Source: Acinetobacter sp. BY419
GTDB lineage: Bacteria > Pseudomonadota > Gammaproteobacteria > Pseudomonadales > Moraxellaceae
DNA length: 43,304 nt
Reading direction: 5' to 3'
NCBI RefSeq assembly: GCF_019038395.1
Contig: NZ_JAGFXZ010000027.1
Span: forward strand, 1 to 43,304
Made by a program: the position numbers and the translations under genes. The notes below the pieces were generated by a model, which saw only the letters and a list, made by a program, of their open reading frames with translations, did no database searches and had not been told where the DNA came from. Every line of letters starts with the position of its first letter. Within the stretch, counting starts at the first letter, position 1. Shown piece by piece: positions 35,406 through 43,304 of this stretch.

Positions 35406-38400
35406 CTAGACCAGAATCTCACGCTTACCATTGGCACCCATGCCGCTGACAATGCCGTTTTCTTCCATCTGGTCGATAATTCGTGCAGCACGGTTATAAC
35501 CCAGGCTAAACTTACGCTGGAGCGAAGACGTCGATGCCTTGCGGGTTTCTAGAACGAATGCCACACACTGATCATACAGTGCATCGCGATCTGAACCGCC
35601 CTCGCCACCATCTTCAAAACCGCGACTCGATGGTTCTTCATCAAATGGTGTCAGGATTTCATCGACATAATTTGGCGAACCACGTTCACGCCATGCATCA
35701 CAGATCCGGTTCACCTCATCATCGGCAATAAAGGCGCCATGCACACGCTCAGGTTCAATCTTACCTGGGCCCAAGAACAGCATGTCACCATGACCAAGTA
35801 GGTCTTCTGCACCACCCGCATCCAGAATGGTGCGCGAGTCGATCTTCGAGTTCACACGCAGCGCGACACGCGTCGGAATGTTGGCTTTAATCAGACCGGT
35901 AATCACATCGACCGATGGTCGCTGAGTTGCTAATAGCAAGTGAATACCTGCCGCACGCGATTTTTGTGCCAGACGGGTAATCATCTCTTCAGCTTTTTTA
36001 CCCACCTGCATGATCATGTCAGCAAATTCATCCGCGACAATCACAATAGATGGCAACGGCGTTAAACGCGGTGCACGCTCACCCACCACTGAATCGCTGG
36101 CCTTCCAGGTTGGATCGATCAGGTCTTCGCCATTGGCAATTGCCTCTTCGACCTTGCGGTTATAATCGCTCAGTTTACGGATTTTCAGGAAAGACATCAG
36201 CTTATAACGACGTTCCATTTCATTGACACACCAGTTCAATGCACTCACCGCATCTTTCATATCGGTGACTACAGGCGTCAACAAATGGGGAATATCGTTA
36301 TAGTTGGCCAATTCCAACTGCTTTGGATCAATCAGAATCAAACGCAACTGTTCAGGGCTGTATTTGAGCAACATCGATAGAATCATCGAATTGACTGCGA
36401 CCGATTTACCTGAACCCGTGGTTCCGGCCACCAGCATATGCGGCGCTTTGCCCAAGTCAGCAATCACCGGATTACCGGAAATATCCTTACCCATTGCCAT
36501 GGAGAGGATGCTGTTCGGATCAGTGAAGGCTGGAATGGTGAGAAGTTCAATTAAACGCACCATTTCACGGGTACTGTTTGGTACTTCAATACCGATATAC
36601 GGTTTGCCCGGAATCACTTCAACCACACGAACCGATGCCATCGACATTGAACGTGCCAGATCTCGGGAAATATTCGTCACTTTAGAGGCTTTTACCCCTG
36701 GTGCCAGATCCAGTTCAAAACGTGTCACGACTGGGCCCGGCTGTGCTTCTACCACTTTGGCTTTGACATTAAATTCTTGCAGCTTGATTTCAAGCAGTTC
36801 AGATAAACGTACCAACTGTTCTTCGGTAAAATTCACTTTTTTATTCGGATCGACTTTATCCAGCAAATCGAGACCCGGAAGAGGCGATAGGTCTTTACGA
36901 CGCTCAGCCACTTGCATGGCGCGTGACATTGGACGGCCTGAAGCATCGGTTAAAGGTGCGTCAAAATCAAACTCGTCTTCATCTTGTGGCTTACCCGCCG
37001 TTTCTTGCCAGGCTTCTACAAATTCTTCTTTAGATAAAGCCTCGCGTACTGATGCATGGGTTGCAGAAGGATGAGATGCCGGCTGCGCTACACCTTGATG
37101 CTGAATCGGTGCCTGTACAAAAGCAGAGGATTGCGCGTAGCTAGATGCGCGTACAGGTTGAGTTGGCTCCTCTTCAACCAGTAAATCACCCAGATCATCC
37201 AGATCGGCTTGTAATGCGCTATTTTTTACTGCATGTGCGGTTGCTACAGAGGCCATAACAGGCGCAACATTGGCAATATCTTCTGCAAATCTCAGAGACT
37301 TTTCAGCAGGCGCAGCATTGAATGGGCTATGCACATCTGTCGCAGTTTTCCCTTGTGGAACAGCAGCCAGCAGTTCATCAAAGATTTCATCATCATCCCA
37401 GTCTAGCGCTGTATGTGTAGCAGGCGCTGTTCCGGCTTGTGAATGCGGCTGAGACGGCATAGCTGGGGAATTAGCTAAATGTGAAGCTGGAGCACTGTGC
37501 TGCTCTTCTTCGGCAGCTTTGAGTAAGGCATCAATATCCTGTTTATGGCGCTGATCTTCATTGGAATGTAAGGCACGCCATACCTGCCCTGTTGCCACAA
37601 CACGGTCCGGCTGTTGAGGCACTTGCTGTGCTTGCTTAAATGTTTCGACAGGCTCAGCAGCCTGCTGCACAGTTTCGGGAATATTGTCATCGAACTGCGG
37701 CTGTTGTGATTCTTTATCAGCAAAATCATCAAATAAGCGTTCAGCCACCTGATCACGCACCACCGGATCGATATTGACCAGTTGATGCTCCGGTGCAGGC
37801 GTGACGGCAACAGCTACTTTTTTCGCATTATTGACTGGCTCTTTTTTTGCGACAGCTGCAGTCCGGTCAAAATCAGACATACCTTCAGGTACATTGCGAT
37901 AGAACAGATCCTGTAAATAAGCCGGGGTGGCCTTGATGCTGCTCCAGGTTTTATTCCACTTCACCCCAAAGGCCAAGGTAAATAATACCACCCACAGCAC
38001 CAGCAGAAAGAATGCTGCACCATATACCGTCAGCAGTTGTTCCAGACTTTGGCCCAGTTCATAGCCAATGATACCTCCAGAAGAATTATCCAGCGTATCG
38101 CTAGGAACTTGCCAGAATAAAAACAACAATGCTGATGTGGTCAAAAGCAAGAAGAATTGGGCGGCATAGCGGAATGGCCGGTTCAGGAAGCTGCGCGGCC
38201 ACCAGACCTGAATCGCTTCCATAAACAGATAGGCAGGAATCAGCAGACTTGCCCAACCGAGAAAGCCAAACAAAAGGTCTGCAATCCAGGCACCCGCTAC
38301 CCCACTGGCATTCGAAACGGTTTGCGTATCGCTAGAGATATGCATCCATCCCGGATCAAATGGCGTATAGGTCACTGTTGCAAGAAACAGATAAATCCCA

Positions 38401-38462
38401 AACGAGACTAAAAATAATGTCATTATTAAGCGCTGTGCATAGGCACTCGACACCGCTGTCAT
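35406..38462 (-). CDS. ftsK: DNA translocase FtsK
   Basis: FtsK couples chromosome segregation to division: a hexameric motor pumps DNA to the dif site and activates XerCD. The 1018 residues start with four membrane helices (LIMTLFLVSFGIYLFLATVT and others, within the first 170). A Pro/Gln/Ala-rich linker follows to about residue 450, then the motor. The motor has Walker A VAGTTGSGKSVAVNSMI near 680, LILIDPKQLELANYNDIPHL, the Walker B strand IVIVADEFADMIMQVGKKAE and LLLATQRPSVDVITG. The gamma winged helix is at the C-terminus (TSSLQRKFSLGYNRAARIID). The ATG at 38462, after AGGA, decides the start; a TTG at 38480 is an alternative. It is divergent from trxB. Confidence 0.97.
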   Translation of the reverse strand: MTAVSSAYAQRLIMTLFLVSFGIYLFLATVTYTPFDPGWMHISSDTQTVSNASGVAGAWIADLLFGFLGWASLLIPAYLFMEAIQVWWPRSFLNRPFRYAAQFFLLLTTSALLFLFWQVPSDTLDNSSGGIIGYELGQSLEQLLTVYGAAFFLLVLWVVLFTLAFGVKWNKTWSSIKATPAYLQDLFYRNVPEGMSDFDRTAAVAKKEPVNNAKKVAVAVTPAPEHQLVNIDPVVRDQVAERLFDDFADKESQQPQFDDNIPETVQQAAEPVETFKQAQQVPQQPDRVVATGQVWRALHSNEDQRHKQDIDALLKAAEEEQHSAPASHLANSPAMPSQPHSQAGTAPATHTALDWDDDEIFDELLAAVPQGKTATDVHSPFNAAPAEKSLRFAEDIANVAPVMASVATAHAVKNSALQADLDDLGDLLVEEEPTQPVRASSYAQSSAFVQAPIQHQGVAQPASHPSATHASVREALSKEEFVEAWQETAGKPQDEDEFDFDAPLTDASGRPMSRAMQVAERRKDLSPLPGLDLLDKVDPNKKVNFTEEQLVRLSELLEIKLQEFNVKAKVVEAQPGPVVTRFELDLAPGVKASKVTNISRDLARSMSMASVRVVEVIPGKPYIGIEVPNSTREMVRLIELLTIPAFTDPNSILSMAMGKDISGNPVIADLGKAPHMLVAGTTGSGKSVAVNSMILSMLLKYSPEQLRLILIDPKQLELANYNDIPHLLTPVVTDMKDAVSALNWCVNEMERRYKLMSFLKIRKLSDYNRKVEEAIANGEDLIDPTWKASDSVVGERAPRLTPLPSIVIVADEFADMIMQVGKKAEEMITRLAQKSRAAGIHLLLATQRPSVDVITGLIKANIPTRVALRVNSKIDSRTILDAGGAEDLLGHGDMLFLGPGKIEPERVHGAFIADDEVNRICDAWRERGSPNYVDEILTPFDEEPSSRGFEDGGEGGSDRDALYDQCVAFVLETRKASTSSLQRKFSLGYNRAARIIDQMEENGIVSGMGANGKREILV

Positions 38463-38697
38463 ATACTGTCCTGTAACCAATTCTTCATGAATATTCTTTT
38501 GCTTTAATACTTAAAAAAAGCGACGCAATAATATATATATTATGCACCTGTTCTATAAAAAAAGATGCACTATTGTGCAAGCACAATGTGTACTTATGCT
38601 ATATAGCCCAAATCGATTTCACTGATCAATAATATCAACTTTAATCTCACACCACTGTTATACAGTTTCACGTATAATTCAATAAATTTCTAAATAA

Positions 38698-39675
<978 letters not shown>

Positions 39676-39686
39676 GCAGCAAAAAT

Positions 39687-39717
39687 AAAAAAGCCGTCCT
39701 GATGGGCGGCTTTTTTA
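39687..39717 (+). terminator. Terminator of trxB
   Basis: AAAAGCCGTCC and GGGCGGCTTTTTT pair, with one G-T pair, around TGAT, followed by a T-run. Confidence 0.88.
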
Positions 39718-39766
39718 TTGCTAGAATTAGATTATGATTTATCTATAGTTTTATTTCAGGTCTGCC

Positions 39767-40498
39767 ATGCATCTACTTCCTCGCTCACAGTTTATTTTTC
39801 CTGACCCGATGGCGGTTGATCCTGACGGTGAAGGGCTGATTTGCATTGGCGCAGACCTCTCCCCTTCCACACTTTTTGAAGCCTATACCCATGGCTTATT
39901 CCCTTGGTTTTCTGAGGGTGAACCCATTTGCTGGTGGAGTCCTGAACCACGCTGTATTATTCGGCCCCATGATTATCATCCTAGTAAATCCCTGATCCGC
40001 AATATGAAAAAATGGGACTATAAAATTACGGTCAATCATGCTTTTGAAAGGGTGATTCGTTCCTGTTCACTGCCGCGTGCTTATGCAGAAGATACCTGGA
40101 TTAGTGAAGATATTATCGCAGGATACTGTGACATGTTCGATGCCGGATATGGCTATAGTATTGAGGTCTGGGAAGATGATCGCATCGTAGGTGGGCTTTA
40201 TGGTGTGACGATTGGCCAGGGTTGTTTTGGTGAATCGATGTTTAGTACGCAGACCGATGCTTCTAAAATGGCTTTCTATACTTTAATGTTGATTGGGCAG
40301 GAAAATGAACTGCCCTGGATCGACTGCCAGCTGGTGAATGATCACCTGTTAAGCCTGGGTGCCTGCACACTTTCTCGCCAGGCCTATCTTACTTCGTTAC
40401 AAGATATTGTAAAAAAGCCTGCTATCGATTGGAAAAAGTATCAGGAAGGTGTATTTTCAAGTAAAACAATAGCGCAAAACGCGCGATTAAGTGAATGA
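39767..40498 (+). CDS. aat: Leucyl/phenylalanyl-tRNA--protein transferase
   Basis: Aat adds Leu or Phe to proteins with N-terminal Lys or Arg, marking them for ClpS-ClpAP (N-end rule). The 243 residues hold the family blocks in order: [50 protein letters not shown] [48 protein letters not shown] and [16 protein letters not shown]. The bpt gene follows after 21 bases, so both N-end-rule transferases are made together. Confidence 0.96.
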   Translation: MHLLPRSQFIFPDPMAVDPDGEGLICIGADLSPSTLFEAYTHGLFPWFSEGEPICWWSPEPRCIIRPHDYHPSKSLIRNMKKWDYKITVNHAFERVIRSCSLPRAYAEDTWISEDIIAGYCDMFDAGYGYSIEVWEDDRIVGGLYGVTIGQGCFGESMFSTQTDASKMAFYTLMLIGQENELPWIDCQLVNDHLLSLGACTLSRQAYLTSLQDIVKKPAIDWKKYQEGVFSSKTIAQNARLSE

Positions 40499-40519
40499 AA
40501 ATAACAGAGGGTAGTTGTT

Positions 40520-41335
40520 ATGAACTCTTATCAGCCAAAGGCCCTACTGAACGATTTACAGTATTATATTACGCCGCCACATGACTGCAGCTATTTGCCC
40601 AACAAGTCAGCGCGCATGGTTTTTCTGGATCCTGCGCATCGTATAGATGTGGTGACTTTATCGGAACTGTCACGTACCGGTTTCCGTCGCAGTGGCGATT
40701 TTGTCTATCGTCCCGAATGTCACCTGTGCCGTCAATGCCTGTCTTCGCGTGTGCCGGTCGCTGAATTCCGCATGAACAGTTCACAAAAAAAAGCCTGGAA
40801 ACGCAATCAGGATCTGCTGATGAAACTTACCAGTCCAAAGCAAGCCGGTGACCTGCACTATGCACTGTATGAACGCTACATCAATGAACGCCACGCAGAT
40901 GGCGACATGTTTCCCCCCACTCGGGACCAGTTCGAAAAATTTTTATTGCAAAGCTGTACCGATAGCTTCTTTCTAGAATTATGGCAGGATGATCGTTTGA
41001 TCAGCGTTTCCACCTGCGACTTGCTGGATGATGGCATCTCTGCCGTCTATACCTTCTTTGATCCGGATGAAAATCGCCGCTCACTCGGTGCATTTGCCAT
41101 TCTGAAACAGATTGAACATGCACAAAAGCTTGGCTTACAGTTTATCTATCTGGGTTATTGGGTACCGCATTCCAACAAGATGAATTACAAATCCCAGTAT
41201 CTGCCACTGGAACTCTTGATAGATGGACAATGGCGACGCTTAAATCATGCCCTGAGTGCCACGGAGATTCAGCACCTGGGAAACTCATTGATGACGACCT
41301 TACCCAGCGGATGGAATCACCAGATCATTAAATAA
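40520..41335 (+). CDS. bpt: Aspartate/glutamate leucyltransferase (Bpt, ATE1-like)
   Basis: Bpt transfers leucine from Leu-tRNA to N-terminal Asp or Glu, a second branch of the bacterial N-end rule. The 271-residue protein has the N-terminal cysteine block YRPECHLCRQCLSSRVPV. The GNAT-like transferase core follows, with RHADGDMFPPTRDQF, DLLDDGISAVYTFFDPDE, RRSLGAFAILKQIEHA and YLGYWVPHSNKMNYKSQYLP. AGGG precedes the ATG. It forms an operon with aat and converges with rimI after 15 bases. Confidence 0.95.
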   Translation: MNSYQPKALLNDLQYYITPPHDCSYLPNKSARMVFLDPAHRIDVVTLSELSRTGFRRSGDFVYRPECHLCRQCLSSRVPVAEFRMNSSQKKAWKRNQDLLMKLTSPKQAGDLHYALYERYINERHADGDMFPPTRDQFEKFLLQSCTDSFFLELWQDDRLISVSTCDLLDDGISAVYTFFDPDENRRSLGAFAILKQIEHAQKLGLQFIYLGYWVPHSNKMNYKSQYLPLELLIDGQWRRLNHALSATEIQHLGNSLMTTLPSGWNHQIIK

Positions 41336-41350
41336 GCTCGTCAGCTTCTC

Positions 41351-41809
41351 TTATTTAAACAGGCTGGCAAAATCATCGGTACATGCTTTCACCATAATGA
41401 TGGCATGTTCGCGACCTCTGTTGCTGGTCGGATAATAATTCTTGCGCAGATCAATCTGATGAAAGCCTGATTTTTCATAAAGCTTGATTGCGGCCTGATT
41501 ACTTTCGCGAACTTCAAGAAAAATCTGTACCGGATTATTCTTGAGCATGGCTACTGAAGCCTCCAGTAACTGATAGCCCAAACCACGGCCTTGCTGTGCC
41601 GGATCAACTGCCATCAGCAATAAATTAGCTTCATCCAGCACCGGTTGTAAAATACAAAACCCTACCACCTGCCCCTGCACTTCGATTACTGTGCTTTGAT
41701 AAGCTGTCACAGCATCCTCAAACTGCTTCAAGGTCCAGGGATGTGATTGAACCAATCTCTCAATCTTTGCAACGGCTTCTACATCCGCTGCTTGCATTAA
41801 ACGAATCAT
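41351..41809 (-). CDS. rimI: Ribosomal protein bS18 N-alanine acetyltransferase RimI-like GNAT
   Basis: A 152-residue GNAT acetyltransferase. The acetyl-CoA loop is VDPAQQGRGLGYQLLEAS. FLEVRESNQAAIKLYEKSGF is the RimI-type motif, followed by RKNYYPTSNRGREHAIIMV. RimI acetylates the N-terminal Ala of ribosomal protein S18. The EVRESN signature favours RimI over generic GNATs, but related proteins exist. It converges with bpt, and the ATG at 41809 follows GAACGAAG. Confidence 0.85.
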   Translation of the reverse strand: MIRLMQAADVEAVAKIERLVQSHPWTLKQFEDAVTAYQSTVIEVQGQVVGFCILQPVLDEANLLLMAVDPAQQGRGLGYQLLEASVAMLKNNPVQIFLEVRESNQAAIKLYEKSGFHQIDLRKNYYPTSNRGREHAIIMVKACTDDFASLFK

Positions 41810-41870
41810 CTTCGTTCATCTTATATAGAATCAACCTTCGCATTATAGAAACTTCATACAAAAAATCGAA

Positions 41871-41900
41871 CAAAAAAAAGAGCGATTTCTGTCGCTCTTC
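41871..41900 (-). terminator. Terminator of the PF10118-type hydrolase gene
   Basis: On the minus strand GAAGAGCGACA and the matching TCGCTCTT form the stem, followed by a long T-run (complement of the A-run at 41871-41878). Confidence 0.85.
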
Positions 41901-41914
41901 AATATTCAGCTCTG

Positions 41915-42796
41915 TTACAGACCCAGTTCGGCTTTCCAGGTTGCCAGCAGCCGATCTGTATGAAGATCATTCGGATGGAATCCCGGTTTAAAATACATCA
42001 GCATTTCTTTAGCCATACCCGTAATCACGCCTTTAGAAGGACTGTAAGCATAAGTATAAATAGAATTTAAGGATTCAAGATTGAGCTGCCGATCCTGTTT
42101 GAGTAAACGGGCAAGGAAATAGCTTTGCACCACAAACAATGTCGCCATCGCGATGACCAAGGATGAGGTACGCAGTGCATATGCTTTTAAGCCTTTTCCA
42201 AAAACGCCTTCAAAGACATCATAAGCGACTGCCTTATGTTCATTTTCTTCGATGGCATGCCATAACCACATGGTTTTCATAGTTTCATCTGTCATCAGTT
42301 CTTGAATGTGGCTATTGGTTAACAGCTGTGAGGCAATCGTTGCGGTGAAATGCTCAAGTGCCGTCGTTGCAGTCAAATCTATCATTTCTTGGGTTATACC
42401 CACAGGCTTAGCCAATTTGGCCATGACTTTACGCGTCATTTGAATGACTTTATCGGTATAACGATCAAGTGTCTCCACATCATGTCCATGCTTTTGTGCA
42501 GAAGCATTAAACCCGATATGCTCATGAGTATGCATGGCTTCTTGACCAATAAAAGCGGAAATTTCTTTTTGTAATGCATCGTTATTGGCGATGGCAGGAT
42601 GTTTACGCACTACACGTACGCTATCGATGAAGTACTTTTCACCCGCTGGAAATAGTGCAGATAATGCGGTCATAAAATGTGTGAGACCTGCTGAACCATT
42701 CATCCAGTATTCCGGTACAGCATCAAAATCAAAGTTCATGCGACGAACCGGAAAACTTGCACCCGCACGATTGGTAATATTTACTTTAGCGTTCAT
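41915..42796 (-). CDS. Predicted metal-dependent hydrolase (PF10118 family)
   Basis: The 293 residues match the family annotated as metal-dependent hydrolase, PF10118. Glu/His-rich helices suggest a di-metal, ferritin-like centre: IGQEAMHTHEHIGFNASAQ, ATTALEHFTATIASQLL and WHAIEENEHKAVAYDVFEG. A hydrophobic helix near residue 220 (SSLVIAMATLFVVQSYFLA) may contact the membrane. GGAGTGG before the ATG at 42796 decides the start; a TTG seven codons earlier is possible. The reaction is not established. It is flanked by a terminator and a 220-bp gap before tuf. Confidence 0.85.
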   Translation of the reverse strand: MNAKVNITNRAGASFPVRRMNFDFDAVPEYWMNGSAGLTHFMTALSALFPAGEKYFIDSVRVVRKHPAIANNDALQKEISAFIGQEAMHTHEHIGFNASAQKHGHDVETLDRYTDKVIQMTRKVMAKLAKPVGITQEMIDLTATTALEHFTATIASQLLTNSHIQELMTDETMKTMWLWHAIEENEHKAVAYDVFEGVFGKGLKAYALRTSSLVIAMATLFVVQSYFLARLLKQDRQLNLESLNSIYTYAYSPSKGVITGMAKEMLMYFKPGFHPNDLHTDRLLATWKAELGL

Positions 42797-42972
42797 CTGA
42801 CCACTCCATCGGGTCAATTCAGGCCCGAAAATGTAATATTCATATTCTTATTTGTATACTACGTGGTAATTTTTTTTACATAAGTGCAGTTTAGGTCAGG
42901 CCAATATCAGATAAGGCCAGCTTTATAAATAATTGTCAGACATTTTTTTTTAGTGTTATACAAATTTAAGTC

Positions 42973-43004
42973 AAAAAAAGCGCCTCAAAGAGGCGCTTTT
43001 TTTT
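42973..43004 (-). terminator. Terminator of tuf
   Basis: AAAAAGCGCCTC and GAGGCGCTTTTT pair around AAA, a perfect stem, with a T-run on the minus strand. Confidence 0.9.
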
Positions 43005-43017
43005 ACACAATTAGTGA

Positions 43018-43304
43018 TTATGCAGTTACTTTAGAAACTACACCAGCACCAACTGTACGACCGCCTTCACGGATCGCAAAACGTAGACCTGGGTCCATTG
43101 CGATCGGGTGGATTAGCTCTACTGACATCTCAACGTTGTCACCAGGCATAACCATTTCCACGCCTTCTTTAAGCGAGATCGCACCAGTTACGTCCGTAGT
43201 ACGGAAGTAGAACTGTGGACGGTAGCCGTTAAGGAATGGAGTGTGACGACCACCTTCTTCTTTAGAAAGTACGTATACTTCCGCATCGAATTTAGTATGT
43301 GGCT
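43018..43304 (-). CDS. tuf: Elongation factor Tu, C-terminal part (runs off the right edge)
   Basis: The last 94 residues of EF-Tu, domain 3. They include [60 protein letters not shown] and the end [22 protein letters not shown]-Tu delivers aminoacyl-tRNA to the ribosome. The 5' part lies beyond the window. Bacteria often have two tuf copies; which one this is cannot be told. Confidence 0.96.
   Translation of the reverse strand, partial: PHTKFDAEVYVLSKEEGGRHTPFLNGYRPQFYFRTTDVTGAISLKEGVEMVMPGDNVEMSVELIHPIAMDPGLRFAIREGGRTVGAGVVSKVTA

Noticed and set aside
36304..37074. 256-codon plus-strand frame opposite ftsK
   Set aside because: It is antisense to the FtsK motor and linker; the Ser-rich translation is typical of a shadow frame.

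Overview
The window reads as chromosome from a gamma-proteobacterium of the genus Acinetobacter (Moraxellaceae). The evidence is the low-to-moderate GC, the protein sequences and the gene neighbourhoods: ssrA-glpK, hemB, sbcDC, pilTU, fur/bamE, algC-argB, minCDE, ftsK/trxB/aat/bpt, and tuf at the right edge. The genus call rests on recognising proteins and gene order, not on a database search. Most of the window is dense housekeeping sequence, with clear SD-preceded starts and many hairpin-plus-T-run terminators.

The left end (1-3970) is the accessory part and is visibly decaying. It holds the tail of an unrecognised gene, a short-chain dehydrogenase whose start codon seems to be lost, the DNA-binding stub of an AraC-family regulator, and a LuxR-type regulator broken by a frameshift. 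Divergent from the last is an intact phytanoyl-CoA dioxygenase-family gene. A prophage scar follows, in which a P2-type tail gene (gpU) is joined head-to-head to the N-terminal piece of a P4-type integrase. The scar lies beside ssrA (tmRNA), a classical attachment site.

From 3974 to about 16750: ssrA and glpK are divergent, followed by a hotdog thioesterase, hemB-thiO (haem and thiamine precursor chemistry), a TIGR01777 epimerase and a small membrane protein. An intergenic stretch with several hairpins and a strong terminator looks like an unannotated small RNA. It precedes sbcD-sbcC, the DNA-end nuclease, which is in one operon with an acyltransferase-3 membrane protein.

From 16785 to 30430: yggS is divergent from pilT-pilU (type IV pilus retraction). 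Fur is divergent from bamE. On the minus strand are rnfH with an overlapping NSS-like transporter, a bacteriohemerythrin, a class II glutamine amidotransferase, algC-argB, rep-dut and an OmpA-like lipoprotein. A 560-bp AT-rich gap separates dut from algC.

From 30610 to the end: a YihG-like acyltransferase is followed by a membrane protein resembling a voltage-sensor domain, then the minC-minD-minE division-site cluster. Downstream of minE lie three degenerate tandem repeats, each with two hairpins that are kept although their sequences change. Then come a PA4642-like protein, ftsK, trxB, the two N-end-rule transferases aat and bpt, rimI, a PF10118-type hydrolase, and the 3' end of tuf.

The best candidates for something undescribed are the structured RNA candidate at about 10398-10562 and the hairpin repeat array at 34767-34966. 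No CRISPR array, complete insertion sequence, tRNA or rRNA gene was seen.
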